Source: Algoriphagus marinus (GTDB lineage Bacteria; Bacteroidota; Bacteroidia; Cytophagales; Cyclobacteriaceae). Taken from it: DNA of 64,000 nt. Below the pieces are notes generated by a model. The model saw nothing but the letters and a program-made list of their open reading frames with translations, was not told the DNA's origin and did no database searches. The stretch spans positions 62,001 to 126,000 of the forward strand of contig NZ_MSPQ01000014.1 in assembly GCF_001936475.1 (NCBI RefSeq), written 5' to 3'. Every line of letters starts with the position of its first letter. Position 1 is the first letter of the stretch. This document shows positions 38,177 through 48,040 of this stretch, in pieces. The translations under genes and the position numbers were made by a program.

Positions 38177-38890
38177 CTACCTATTCAGATCTTTCACTAA
38201 CCTGAATCCTAAAAATGAGCTGGAATAAGCAGTGTTTCTCAAATCTAAACTGTAATTATCCTCTATTGCCATCATATCTTTATCACTGAAAAATCGCCCG
38301 CCGATTCTATTGTACTCAGTCCCATTTTTTTCCAAAAGCGCAAATTCCTCCACGTTTCCAGACATATCATATATCCCCAATTGGTTTGGTTCTAGTGTGC
38401 CGATTGGCTGAATTTCCATTTTGGAATTAATGTCGTACCAGCCTATGCTATTCGCTTTATTTGATCCTGAATATTTATAAACCGGTGGCCAAACACCTCC
38501 GGCAGCTGCGATTTTCCACTCCCTTACAGTTGGAAGCCTTTTACCAACCCATTTGGCATAGGCCTTTACATCAGTAATCGTCACTCTGGTGACAGGAAGT
38601 TTAGCGTACCACTTTTTATCTATCAAGTTGCCATCTTGGTCATGCCGCCAATTCAACCCTTCGAATAGCTCGGAGGGATTATCTCTTGTTGGTTTTGGTC
38701 CAGTCCCCCGGACTTCACAAGTAGTTTTATATGCTGTAGCCAAAACGAATTTTTCAAATTCGTCCATTGTCACCTCATGGGTGTCGATCATAAAGTTATA
38801 CCCCAAGTCTGCATTCTTGACCAAAACCATTTTGTCAGAATTTAATTGAGTTAAATTCAGGAGGAAAAAGATTGAGATTAAATAGTTCAT
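38177..38890 (-). CDS. Formylglycine-generating-enzyme-like (SUMF1 domain) protein
   Basis: This 237-residue protein has a weak N-terminal hydrophobic stretch (YLISIFFLLNLTQL) and an FGE-sulfatase-type fold: FMIDTHEVTMDEFEKFV, YAKWVGKRLPTVREWKIAAAGG, YDMSGNVEEFALL, GGRFFSD and SSFLGFRLVKD. It is shorter than true sulfatase-modifying enzymes and lacks a nearby sulfatase gene, so the domain more likely serves another role, as in many Bacteroidota lipoproteins. It begins 2 bp after the propeller gene and forms an operon with it. Confidence 0.85.
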   Translation of the reverse strand: MNYLISIFFLLNLTQLNSDKMVLVKNADLGYNFMIDTHEVTMDEFEKFVLATAYKTTCEVRGTGPKPTRDNPSELFEGLNWRHDQDGNLIDKKWYAKLPVTRVTITDVKAYAKWVGKRLPTVREWKIAAAGGVWPPVYKYSGSNKANSIGWYDINSKMEIQPIGTLEPNQLGIYDMSGNVEEFALLEKNGTEYNRIGGRFFSDKDMMAIEDNYSLDLRNTAYSSSFLGFRLVKDLNR

Positions 38891-38892
38891 TG

Positions 38893-40002
38893 CTATTTCA
38901 ATTTAATTTTAGCAATTATCGGACTTAAGTATTCACCTTCAGGTTTGTGTTTTTTTAAGAATGCTCTTCCTTCTGGAATTCCTTGAAGTAAACCAATGGC
39001 CTCCTCATCCAATACCGCTATTAAGACCTCATTATTCAAATAGTTGTATCCCGAAAAAATAGGTACATCAAAATCATTTTGGATGCTTTTTGTTAGCACA
39101 TCCTGAGTTTTACTTTTCCATCGAAATATCGGCCGTTGATCATTTTTGATTAAAAATAGATGATTGTCCAAATTCCCTCTCCAATAGCCCATATAAAGAA
39201 TTCCATTTTCCTCAGTTATTACTTTCCTATAACTCTCATCATCAATGATATCTTCCCGATTACTAAGATTGCTAACATCACTAAACTTCAAAACTTCTTT
39301 GATTTGCCCTGTCCCAGAGATAGCGAAGATACTTGAATCATAAACCTTTGAAGCAAACAACTCACCTCCTGATCGAACCAGTGCAAAATCTTGAGACAAA
39401 ATCAGCTCATTTTTAGATAATGGAATGGCTTGATCTATTACTTGCTCAGTTTCAAAATCATAGGTAAAGAGCTGGCTAGGTAAATCTAGTTTAGACTCTT
39501 CCACCATATCTCTGAAAAATGCAAATCTATTCTGTCCTAAATATCCAATGGAATGGACAATCAAAGAGCTGGGGATTCGATATTGTCTCGATGGGTTTCC
39601 ATTTTCATCATAAACAAAAATCTTTCTTTGAGCTCCAGAAAAGACAAAAATCTCCCGGGAGGCCGGATCATAGTCAAAATCGGATATTTCTACAAACTCA
39701 TCGGGACCACCCAGTCCAATCTCTAAAGAAAATAAATGGGTGCCTGTGTCCGTAAAAACAGCTAAAGTTTCGGTGTAGGAATTATCCAAAATGAAAAAAC
39801 GATCATTTTCATAGATCAATTTATCAACTCCATAGATAACAGCATCAGACTCTTTGTCTAAAACCAAATACTCAACACCTTCTGAGATCTCAGAAATCAA
39901 TAGTTTATCTTGGATTTTAATATTACCGAGTTCTACTTCATCATTTACAGACTCAGCACAACCGACTAGGCAAAAAAGCAGTATGGCAATTCTTCGTATC
40001 AT
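38893..40002 (-). CDS. 6-bladed beta-propeller lipoprotein
   Basis: This 369-residue protein has a lipobox (CLVGC, Cys15). Propeller blades include IYENDRFFILDNSY, the family signature GLGGPDEFVEISD, FVYDENGNPSRQY and IGYLGQNRFAFFRD. It belongs to the same broad family as the propellers in the 15-18 kb cassettes but is only distantly related and has no peptide gene beside it. It is cotranscribed with the FGE-like gene (2-bp gap). Confidence 0.85.
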   Translation of the reverse strand: MIRRIAILLFCLVGCAESVNDEVELGNIKIQDKLLISEISEGVEYLVLDKESDAVIYGVDKLIYENDRFFILDNSYTETLAVFTDTGTHLFSLEIGLGGPDEFVEISDFDYDPASREIFVFSGAQRKIFVYDENGNPSRQYRIPSSLIVHSIGYLGQNRFAFFRDMVEESKLDLPSQLFTYDFETEQVIDQAIPLSKNELILSQDFALVRSGGELFASKVYDSSIFAISGTGQIKEVLKFSDVSNLSNREDIIDDESYRKVITEENGILYMGYWRGNLDNHLFLIKNDQRPIFRWKSKTQDVLTKSIQNDFDVPIFSGYNYLNNEVLIAVLDEEAIGLLQGIPEGRAFLKKHKPEGEYLSPIIAKIKLK

Positions 40003-40158
40003 ATTCTATTTAAAAGAAAATAAAATATAGTTACCAATAAAGAGATAAGATTAACTTACTTTATAAGTAATTGAAAATGAGATAACTAAATTTTAGTTAT
40101 TTTGAAATAAATTAAAAATCAAAAGCTTATAAAGTTAGAATACAATAAAAAGAAGAAA

Positions 40159-41211
40159 TCAATGCTTCCAATCGTAGCCATCAACTTGCTCTAAGCAAGC
40201 TTTCAGCAAGGCGATTGAATCAGCAATATCCTGCTTATGTGCCATTTCAATCACTTGGTGAAGATGTCTTGTAGGAATTGAAATTGCTCCGGCGATAGCT
40301 CCTTGTTTTCCCATTCGCTGCACTCCGGCGGTATCTGTACCTCCTGCAGTTAAGATTTCAGGCTGCCAGTTGATTTTAGATTTGGTTGCAGTTTGTTTCA
40401 TAAAATCAACCATGCGGTAATCACAAATCGTCATCGCATCCATGATCTTGATCGCAGTTCCTTTTCCCAGTTCGGTCACTTTCTCATGTGGCTGCGCTCC
40501 TGGTACATCAAAAGCAATGGTAGTATCCAAGGCAATCCCAAAATCAGGGTTTATTCCATGTGCAGCCACATTTGCTCCACGAAGTCCCACTTCCTCTTGC
40601 ACGGTAAAAGTAGCATAGACATCGTAAGCTGGATTATCCAATTGCTTGAGCGTCTCGATCAGAATAAACACTGCTACTCGGTTGTCAATGGATTTACAAT
40701 TGACACAATCACCCATTTCGATCAATTGACGATCTCGAGTGACCGGATCTCCTATCGTAATGTATTTCTCCACCTCTTCTTTGGGCATCCCCAAATCGAT
40801 AAAAAAGTCTGTAGTTTTCGGCAAAACAGCGCGCTCCTCTGTAGTCATCACGTGGATCGGCTTACTTCCCATCACTCCTATCAAATCTGTTTTGCCATGC
40901 ACGATTACTCGTTGCGCGGTAAGTGTTTTAGGATCAAAACCACCAAGTGTATGAAATCTCAGAAATCCCTTGTCATCAATATGCGTCACAATAAAGCCAA
41001 TCTCATCCATGTGAGCAGCAACCATCACACGCTTGCCATCTGGATTTCGCTTTCCTTTTTTGATAGCGATTACGTTGCCTAGATTATCCACTTTCACCTC
41101 ATCTGCAAGTGGAGTCACTTGCTCAATCACAAAATCCCGAACACGTTTTTCAAAACCGGGTGCTCCGGCGATTTCACAAATTTGTTTAAGAAGCGAAACG
41201 TTGATAGACAT
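40159..41211 (-). CDS. M42-family aminopeptidase
   Basis: This 350-residue cytoplasmic metallopeptidase has zinc-ligand motifs in order: VMVAAHMDEIGFIV, CVNCKSIDNRVAVFIL, VQEEVGLRGANVAAHG, DTTIAFDVPG and GGTDTAGVQRMGKQG, with a late His in IPTRHLHQ. The insertion LGGFDPKTLTAQRVIVHGK is the dimerisation domain. M42 peptidases form large tetrahedral complexes that trim N-terminal acidic or hydrophobic residues. It lies 124 bp upstream of purF's 3' end and is likely transcribed separately. Confidence 0.93.
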   Translation of the reverse strand: MSINVSLLKQICEIAGAPGFEKRVRDFVIEQVTPLADEVKVDNLGNVIAIKKGKRNPDGKRVMVAAHMDEIGFIVTHIDDKGFLRFHTLGGFDPKTLTAQRVIVHGKTDLIGVMGSKPIHVMTTEERAVLPKTTDFFIDLGMPKEEVEKYITIGDPVTRDRQLIEMGDCVNCKSIDNRVAVFILIETLKQLDNPAYDVYATFTVQEEVGLRGANVAAHGINPDFGIALDTTIAFDVPGAQPHEKVTELGKGTAIKIMDAMTICDYRMVDFMKQTATKSKINWQPEILTAGGTDTAGVQRMGKQGAIAGAISIPTRHLHQVIEMAHKQDIADSIALLKACLEQVDGYDWKH

Positions 41212-41334
41212 GGTTGATTTTGGATTTAAAATATGAGATATATGATTTTTAGAAATCTCCTAAAAGAGATTTTTGAGGACATAATTTTAAAGCTAGAATA
41301 GCTGAGTTCATTTCCTCTGAAAATATATTTAGTA

Positions 41335-43218
41335 TCAGTAGGCTCTAATTGTCTTCCCTTCCATGAAGTTAACAAAGGATTTATTCACCACCACGGTTCC
41401 TCCTTCTGTAGGGTAGTTACCAGTGAAATACCAATCACCTGTATGATCTGGGATACATTTATGAAGATTTTCAACAGTTTGAAAAATCACTTGAACTTCT
41501 GCTTTAATATCCTCAGAGGTTACAATTTGAGCGACTTTATCAGAAACTTCTTCATAGGTGAATTTGCTGTAAACTCCTTTTACAAAATTCTCCATTTCTA
41601 AATTGGAATTGATACAGGAATCATAAACCTCCTCTAAGATGTGCTCCATTTTATTCTCTTTCAACAAAGCTAAAGCAGCACGGAAGGCTATGAATTCCTT
41701 CATTTTAGACATATCAATACCATAGCAGTCCGGATATCGAATTTGAGGAGCAGAGGAAACAATGATAATTCGCTTTGGATTTAATTTATCCAAAGTCGTC
41801 AGAATGCTTTTCTCTAACGTAGTCCCTCTTACGATACTATCATCGATCACAACTACTGTATCTACACCGGGCTTGATGACTTCGTAAGTAGTATCGTAGA
41901 CGTTGGCGACCATAGTATCCCTATCATCATCGTTAGTGATGAAAGTTCGAAGCTTCACATCTTTACTTACCAATTTTTCTACTCTAGGTCGGAAATTCAA
42001 AAGCTCATCAAGATCACCAACATGCGGTTTTCCATCAATAAAAATCTCTCTTCGTTTTGCTGACAGATAATCCTCCAATCCTTCGATCATGCCTAGGAAG
42101 GCTGTCTCAGCAGTATTTGGAATATAGGAGAAAACGGTGTTTTTCAGATCAAAATCGATCGCTTTGAGAATCTGAGGAATTAATGCTTTGCCTAGATTTT
42201 TTCGCTCTTGATAAATGTCCGGATCAGTTCCTCTGGAAAAATAAATTCGCTCAAAACTGCAAGATTTCTTTTCCCGAGCTGGCATGATTTCATCTTCGGA
42301 ATAAGACCCATCTTTATTGATCACAAGCGCATGACCTGGCTTGATTTCTTTGATTTCTTTGAAATTGATATTGAATGCAGATTTGATAGCGGGCTTCTCT
42401 GAAGCCACAACAATCACCTCATCATCCGCATAATAATAAGCCGGTCGAATCCCCGAAGGATCTCTCACCACGAATGCAGAACCATTTCCAATCACTCCCG
42501 CCATAGCATACCCGCCGTCAAAATCCCGACAGGATCTTCTTAGAATTCGAGCCACATCCAACTCATCCTCAATAACTTGAGTGACCTGTTCGTTCGAAAA
42601 TTTATGCTTGTATTTATCGAAGATTCGTTGATTCTCTTCATCCAAAAAGTGTCCGATTTTCTCCATTACCGTAACCGTATCAGTTTTTTCCTTAGGGTGC
42701 TGCCCAAGTTCCACCAACTTCCCAAATAGCTCCTCCACATTGGTCATGTTGAAGTTTCCCGCCATGACCAGGTTTCGACTTCTCCAGTTATTTTGTTTTA
42801 GGAATGGATGACAGGTTTCAATAGAGTTTTCCCCATGTGTGCCATATCTCAGGTGCCCCAACCAGACTTCTCCGGTAAATGCTATATTTTCTTTAAGCCA
42901 CTCACCATCCGTAAGGGCATCATGACCTCCAATTTTTTTAGCCTTTTTGATCTTCTTATTGATTTTGTCAAAGATAAAATTGACAGCCGAAGGCTCTATA
43001 GAACGATATCGACTAATGTATCGAGTACCCGGTTTCGTGTCGATTTTGATATTGGCAACACCGGCCCCATCCTGTCCACGATTGATTTGTTTTTGCATTA
43101 GCACATAGAGCCTGTTTGAGGCAAAAGCTGCTGTCCCATATTTGTCAATGTAATATTGAACGGGTTTTCGCAGCCTTATCATTGCTATGCCGCACTCGTG
43201 TTTGATGGCGTCACTCAT
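41335..43218 (-). CDS. purF: Amidophosphoribosyltransferase (PurF), long Bacteroidota form
   Basis: This 627-residue enzyme makes phosphoribosylamine from PRPP and glutamine in purine synthesis. The glutaminase nucleophile is the Cys in KHECGIAMI (Cys9 of the predicted product, so removal of a short propeptide or an internal start may be needed). Further glutaminase motifs are LGHLRYGTHG, GGYAMAGVIG and RPAYYYADDEVIVVASE. The PRPP loop is VVVIDDSIVRGTT. It is longer than the roughly 500-residue E. coli form because of insertions and a C-terminal extension (TVENLHKCIPDHTGDWYFTG). It is monocistronic here. Confidence 0.9.
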   Translation of the reverse strand: MSDAIKHECGIAMIRLRKPVQYYIDKYGTAAFASNRLYVLMQKQINRGQDGAGVANIKIDTKPGTRYISRYRSIEPSAVNFIFDKINKKIKKAKKIGGHDALTDGEWLKENIAFTGEVWLGHLRYGTHGENSIETCHPFLKQNNWRSRNLVMAGNFNMTNVEELFGKLVELGQHPKEKTDTVTVMEKIGHFLDEENQRIFDKYKHKFSNEQVTQVIEDELDVARILRRSCRDFDGGYAMAGVIGNGSAFVVRDPSGIRPAYYYADDEVIVVASEKPAIKSAFNINFKEIKEIKPGHALVINKDGSYSEDEIMPAREKKSCSFERIYFSRGTDPDIYQERKNLGKALIPQILKAIDFDLKNTVFSYIPNTAETAFLGMIEGLEDYLSAKRREIFIDGKPHVGDLDELLNFRPRVEKLVSKDVKLRTFITNDDDRDTMVANVYDTTYEVIKPGVDTVVVIDDSIVRGTTLEKSILTTLDKLNPKRIIIVSSAPQIRYPDCYGIDMSKMKEFIAFRAALALLKENKMEHILEEVYDSCINSNLEMENFVKGVYSKFTYEEVSDKVAQIVTSEDIKAEVQVIFQTVENLHKCIPDHTGDWYFTGNYPTEGGTVVVNKSFVNFMEGKTIRAY

Positions 43219-43556
43219 GGAGTCAGGAGAAAGTTATGTTTGGTCATTCAAAGTTAATTGATTTTAAAAGAAAATTTGGTCAAAAAAAGTTCTACTATTC
43301 TTTCCGGTTTATCAATCCCATAAAAGAGTCTTTTAAATCAATTTTTTACACGGTTTTAAATAAAATTAAGAACGATATGCTGATAAATTCTACAACCTAA
43401 CCACATGATTTTTGAACAAAAAGCCTCTAAATCCAAAACAGGGCACTTGGCACAGGTATCGCATAGGTAGTACATGTCGGCGGAACAAATCCAATGACAA
43501 TAGGATCCGGATCCAACTATTTAAAGAAGTAAATTTAACTTAAACCAACTAGAGTC
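43219..43556. other. Divergent intergenic region with a sigma-54-type promoter
   Basis: A 338-bp gap between purF (minus) and the small exported protein gene (plus). Apart from the -24/-12-like site at 43447-43463 I see only AT-rich sequence. Confidence 0.6.
43447..43463 (+). promoter_or_regulatory. Sigma-54 (-24/-12) promoter
   Basis: TTGGCAC-AGGTA-TCGCA matches the consensus TTGGCAC-N5-TTGCW except one base. The invariant GG (43449-43450) and GC (43461-43462) are exactly 10 nt apart, the diagnostic sigma-54 spacing. It lies about 94 bp upstream of the 43557 start codon, next to an NtrC-type activator gene. Confidence 0.72.
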
Positions 43557-43880
43557 ATGAAAAAGACACTCATTATTGCCACAATGCTATTTGCCGGTGC
43601 GGCAATGGCAAATCCGATTGAATTAATTTCTCAAATCTCCCCTGTTGGAATTGAGGTTCAACAAGAGCAAGAAAAAGTAAAAATCGATCCTGAAACTTTG
43701 CCGGATGCGGTCAAAGCCTCCATCGCTGGAGATGAAACTATTGCTTCTTTCCCAATAGCAGAAGCTTGGAAAATCTCTTTACCAGAGGATAAAGCTCATT
43801 TTGTGATAACCTTTGACAACGGTACCGAAGAAAAACTGAGCAAAAAGTATGATGAGGCTGGAAATGAGATCGTAGAGTAA
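43557..43880 (+). CDS. Small exported protein of unknown function, probable sigma-54 target
   Basis: This 107-residue protein has a signal peptide (TLIIATMLFAGAAMA). The mature part is acidic, with a predicted helix-strand fold resembling PepSY-like domains (IDPETLPDAVKASIAGDET, AEAWKISLPEDKAHFVITFDNGT, KKYDEAGNEIVE). It is preceded by the sigma-54-type promoter and followed by a terminator, then by the NtrC-type regulator gene, which probably controls it. A stress or envelope role is plausible but unproven. Confidence 0.75.
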   Translation: MKKTLIIATMLFAGAAMANPIELISQISPVGIEVQQEQEKVKIDPETLPDAVKASIAGDETIASFPIAEAWKISLPEDKAHFVITFDNGTEEKLSKKYDEAGNEIVE

Positions 43881-43905
43881 GATCACCATTTCTTAAAATA
43901 AGAAG

Positions 43906-43933
43906 GCGCCAGACTTTGTCTGGTGCTTTTTTT
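43906..43933 (+). terminator. Rho-independent terminator
   Basis: GCGCCAGAC / GTCTGGTGC with a 3-nt loop and seven T, between the small exported protein gene and the NtrC-type regulator. Confidence 0.9.
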
Positions 43934-43959
43934 GTTATGTTTACCCAAATCAAAATTTT

Positions 43960-45375
43960 ATGAAAAGGATCTTACTGGTTGAGGATGATTTGACATACGC
44001 CCGAATTGTTAAAAACTTTTTAGAGAAAAACGGATTTTCTGTGGATTCTACGACGAAAGTCAAAGAAGCGCAGCTGCTTTTGTCAAATGCAAAGTTTGAT
44101 TTGATCATTGCTGATTTCAGATTGCCTGATGGAACAGGAATGGAGCTTTTACAATGGTCTAAAAGTAATTTCCCTCAGACTCACGTCATACTTATTACGC
44201 ACTATTCTGATATAAGAATAGCGATCAAGGCGATGAAACTTGGGGCTTTTGAATACATTACCAAACCTATCAATCCTGACGAACTTCTTGCAACGGTTAA
44301 AGAGTCACTCTCTGAAAAGCTGACTTCATCCTCAAGTGTTGAAAAAAGTGAAACTCAAAAAAGCCTAGCTACAACTCCAGTTAATGTCAAAAGCGATTAT
44401 GTGGTAGGCACTTCGATGGAAGCAGAGAAATTAGAAAAACATATTCAACTAGTGGCCCCTACCGATCTGAGCGTATTGGTTTTGGGAGAAACAGGAACAG
44501 GTAAAGAGCTTATTTCTAAGCGAATTCATGATTTTTCAGCCAGAAAAAATGGTCCATTCATTGCAATTGACTGTGGTGCACTTCCAAAAGAGCTTGCTGG
44601 AAGCGAACTATTCGGACATGTCAAAGGAGCATTCACTGGCGCATTGGATAATAAAACAGGCCACTTCGAACGTGCTAATGGCGGAACGATTTTTCTGGAT
44701 GAAGTAGGAAATCTAAACTATGAAGTTCAAGTTCAACTCCTTCGTGCGATTCAGGAACGAAAAATCCGGAAGATCGGAGGGAATAAAGAAATTGAAGTTG
44801 ACTTGAGAATCATTGCTGCAACCAATGAAAACCTTTTTCAGCAGACGGGAACAGGAAATTTCAGGGAAGATCTTTACCACCGCCTCAATGAATTTACTCT
44901 TAAAGCTATTCCACTACGAGACCGGAAGAACGATTTGGAGGAATTTGCGAATGAATTTCTGATTGAAAGTAATAGTCGTCTAGGAAAAAATGTAAAAGGT
45001 TTTTCAAATGATGTTTGGGAATTTTTCTTGGGATACGATTGGCCAGGAAACCTTAGAGAACTTCGAAATATCATCAAAAGAGCAGTTTTATTGACCACAG
45101 GACCCCTTGTTGAAAAAGAAGCCTTACCTATTGATATCCAAGAAATTAATACATCAACAAACTTGTTCAATGACACTGCTGATCCCGCCAAAGCCAGCAA
45201 TATTTCTATTTCTTCAACGACCGACTATAAGAGTCAATGGGAAGAGCAAGAAAAAAACCTGATTCAAAAAGTGTTGATGGATACAAAATTCAATAAATCG
45301 AAAACTGCCAGAATCCTAAAAATGGACCGAAAAACACTTTATAGTAAAATGGATAAATATGGCATGAACGAGTAA
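43960..45375 (+). CDS. NtrC-family sigma-54 response regulator
   Basis: This 471-residue regulator has an N-terminal receiver (Asp52 in IIADFRLP, Lys in YITKPINP). The AAA+ sigma-54 activation domain spans about 145-380, with Walker A GETGTGKE, the sigma-54-contacting loop GAFTGA (intact), Walker [13 protein letters not shown] and the arginine-finger region [15 protein letters not shown] Fis-type helix-turn-helix ends the protein ([20 protein letters not shown]). It activates sigma-54 promoters when phosphorylated. The hybrid kinase on the opposite strand is a candidate partner. Confidence 0.95.
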   Translation: MKRILLVEDDLTYARIVKNFLEKNGFSVDSTTKVKEAQLLLSNAKFDLIIADFRLPDGTGMELLQWSKSNFPQTHVILITHYSDIRIAIKAMKLGAFEYITKPINPDELLATVKESLSEKLTSSSSVEKSETQKSLATTPVNVKSDYVVGTSMEAEKLEKHIQLVAPTDLSVLVLGETGTGKELISKRIHDFSARKNGPFIAIDCGALPKELAGSELFGHVKGAFTGALDNKTGHFERANGGTIFLDEVGNLNYEVQVQLLRAIQERKIRKIGGNKEIEVDLRIIAATNENLFQQTGTGNFREDLYHRLNEFTLKAIPLRDRKNDLEEFANEFLIESNSRLGKNVKGFSNDVWEFFLGYDWPGNLRELRNIIKRAVLLTTGPLVEKEALPIDIQEINTSTNLFNDTADPAKASNISISSTTDYKSQWEEQEKNLIQKVLMDTKFNKSKTARILKMDRKTLYSKMDKYGMNE

Positions 45376-45497
45376 AAAAAATCTTTACAACTACCCGATT
45401 GAATGCGATTGTTTGGAATGTTCCAATGGAGCTAATATTTGAGATTGAGAATCAAAAAAATGAATTAAGATCCAACTCTTTCATCGGAAAAAGGGCT

Positions 45498-48002
45498 CTA
45501 ATCTGACTCCTCTTTCACCAAGCTTGGTCTTCTAGAAAGTTCATCCAGCAAGGAACCGACCTCTTTATCTAATTGACTTAGCAATTCAGCTAATCCATTT
45601 TTATTACTCATTTTGAGATTTGTCTCTATTTTTCTAGCGATTCTGGAGGCAGGACTTTTTATTTGCCCTAGCCTACTTGCCATCTGATGGGAGATTTCCA
45701 GGATATTTTCAAATCGGTTGTTCAGCCAGGCTTTTTTCAATTCTTGTAACTCCTTTCGGGTTTGAAGAACCAACTCACTGATTATATCATTTAGGAGCTG
45801 CTCGTCGTCCATACAGAACCTCCTCAGATCAGTAAGTTGATAGCTTTCCGCAAATTCAGAAATGCTATTTTTTTGATCATTTTTATTGAGGACCCTATCA
45901 GGAAAATATTTACCGATGGTATCGATCAAGGCATTTTCTTGAAAAGGTTTGATTAAAAGATCATCAAAACCAGCATTTAACAGACTCTCCCGCTCTTCCA
46001 CAAAAACGTTCGCGGTCATTGCCAATATGGGTAATTGCTCATATTGATCAAATGAGCGAAGTTTTTTCACTACATCGAATCCGGAATATTCAGGCATCTG
46101 AATATCTAGAATAGCAAGATCAAAATGCGCATGCTTAAAGTCATCTCTGAATGACACTCCACCATTATAGCAAATACAGGAAGCTCCAAAATAATTTAAA
46201 ATCGTCTCAAGGTATTTTATTCCCACTGGATCATCATCTGCCAATAAGATTTTTATTCCCGTGAGATCAAGAGATTGTGCTTGCGAATCGGTTCGCTCCT
46301 GAATCGCATCCCCGGCAAGCAAAGGCAAGCTCAAAGTCATTTTTGTACCGACATCCTCAGCACTTTCGGCTGTGATCGTTCCGCCAATAAGTGTAATCAG
46401 TCGCTGAACTATAGCAAGGCCAAGTCCGGTCCCACCATATTTTCTTGAAATCGAGGTATCGGCTTGGTCAAATTCTAAAAACACTCTTTTAAGAACCTCT
46501 TTGCTCATTCCTATGCCTGTGTCCTTTATCTCTACAGTTAGCGTATCATTTCCCCACTTGATTTTGACTTCAATAGTACCTTCACTGGTGAATTTGAAAG
46601 CGTTGCTGAGGAGATTATTTAAGATTTGCTTGAGTCTGAGCTGATCACCAATTAGTGATTTTCCTTCAGGGAGATCCATTTCCCATTTAAATTCAAGCTG
46701 TTTTTCGACAGCTTTCAATTCAAAGAAATTTTGAATGGATTCAAAAAGTATTTCCGGATCAAATTCTTTTGTCTCCAGTTTCAGCTTACCTGCTTCTAAC
46801 TTGGAAAAATCGAGGACTTCATCCACAATTTCCATAAGTGTGTCTGAAGCAAAACCAATCATACGAAGTTGTGATTGTTGGTTGAGATCCAGTTCGCTTT
46901 TTTCTAAAACGGAGCGATAACCCTGAATCACATGTAGCGGATTACGGATTTCATGACTCATATTGGCTAGAAACTCCTGTTTGGATCGAGCCAAATCCTC
47001 CGCCTTTTGCTGAGATTCAAATAAGTTTTCCTGATACTTCTTGGTGAGCTTAATCTCCTTCAGAATAGAATAGATCATCAAAGAAATTCCAAAAATCGCA
47101 ATGAATACTATAACTATCAAAAACATGGTGACGTCATAACTCAACCCATAAGCTGACTCATTCTTTTGATTTGACTCTTCCAAAGCTCGTTTTTGGAGTG
47201 TCGCAACCAGATTTTGGATGGTCCCTACAATTTCACTTTGTTTGAGCGAAAGCTCAGATTCCATGCTGGCCAACTTTTGGCGCTGAGAAGATTCCTCCCA
47301 ATATATTCTTTTGATTACATTTCTGATTCCATACAGGACGCTATCCAATGCTTGTGGTTTTTTCTGACCAAGTTCCTTATAGTTTTGATTTTGGAGATCC
47401 TGAAGGTATTTGATCAATTTATTTTCAACCTGAGAGGACTCCGTGATCTGCAGTTCCTGATTGGTTGAAATTGGCTTACGGGTCGCATCCAGCAAATACT
47501 CCTGAGGATTAATTCTTTTCAATGGCTGAATCTCTACCAAGGAGGCTCTTCTTCTGATTCCCAATTCCACTTTCCGGAGGGCTTCCTGAGTAAAATTACG
47601 GTTAGCTAGATTGTTCTTTACCTCGTAAAGGTCAAGATATCCACTAACAAGTGAAGGAATACTAGCTCTAATCCGTTTAATATAGCCAGACTCGAGGGTA
47701 TCAAGAGCCAAAGCTTCCAACTGATCAAGTTTGGAGTTCAATGAGAGGACTGTAGAGTCTTTGACTCGAATATCAACAGCTGAATCTCCTTGACTGACCC
47801 TCGTGATTTGAATTATTTCAGTTTGCAGCTCATTGAGGACATTGAGTTTCTGATTAGGCTGAGACAATTCATCCATTGTCTCAAGCATACGATTGAGGGT
47901 ATAATAAGTCAGTCCTGCGATACCGATTAAGAAGATAGCTGCAAAGAAAAATCCTAGAATGACTTTACTGGCGGTATTGACTTTTGGGGTTAGCTTCTTC
48001 AT
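45498..48002 (-). CDS. Hybrid sensor histidine kinase with receiver and Hpt domains
   Basis: The protein has 834 residues. Two transmembrane helices (about 15-35 and 290-315) flank a helical periplasmic or membrane-adjacent sensor of about 250 residues. A coiled coil leads into HisKA (FLANMSHEIRNPLHVIQGY) and HATPase_c (NNLLSNAFKFTSEG, DTGIGMSKEVLKRVF, YGGTGLGLAIVQRLI). A receiver domain (ILLADDDPVGIKYLE, AILDIQMPEYSGFDV) and an Hpt domain (ILEISHQMASRLGQIKSPA) complete a phosphorelay. It converges with the NtrC-type regulator gene, and its Hpt could deliver phosphate to that regulator. Confidence 0.92.
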   Translation of the reverse strand: MKKLTPKVNTASKVILGFFFAAIFLIGIAGLTYYTLNRMLETMDELSQPNQKLNVLNELQTEIIQITRVSQGDSAVDIRVKDSTVLSLNSKLDQLEALALDTLESGYIKRIRASIPSLVSGYLDLYEVKNNLANRNFTQEALRKVELGIRRRASLVEIQPLKRINPQEYLLDATRKPISTNQELQITESSQVENKLIKYLQDLQNQNYKELGQKKPQALDSVLYGIRNVIKRIYWEESSQRQKLASMESELSLKQSEIVGTIQNLVATLQKRALEESNQKNESAYGLSYDVTMFLIVIVFIAIFGISLMIYSILKEIKLTKKYQENLFESQQKAEDLARSKQEFLANMSHEIRNPLHVIQGYRSVLEKSELDLNQQSQLRMIGFASDTLMEIVDEVLDFSKLEAGKLKLETKEFDPEILFESIQNFFELKAVEKQLEFKWEMDLPEGKSLIGDQLRLKQILNNLLSNAFKFTSEGTIEVKIKWGNDTLTVEIKDTGIGMSKEVLKRVFLEFDQADTSISRKYGGTGLGLAIVQRLITLIGGTITAESAEDVGTKMTLSLPLLAGDAIQERTDSQAQSLDLTGIKILLADDDPVGIKYLETILNYFGASCICYNGGVSFRDDFKHAHFDLAILDIQMPEYSGFDVVKKLRSFDQYEQLPILAMTANVFVEERESLLNAGFDDLLIKPFQENALIDTIGKYFPDRVLNKNDQKNSISEFAESYQLTDLRRFCMDDEQLLNDIISELVLQTRKELQELKKAWLNNRFENILEISHQMASRLGQIKSPASRIARKIETNLKMSNKNGLAELLSQLDKEVGSLLDELSRRPSLVKEESD

Positions 48003-48040
48003 CTGTGAAGTAATTTACGCCCAATAATTATTCCAGAAGT

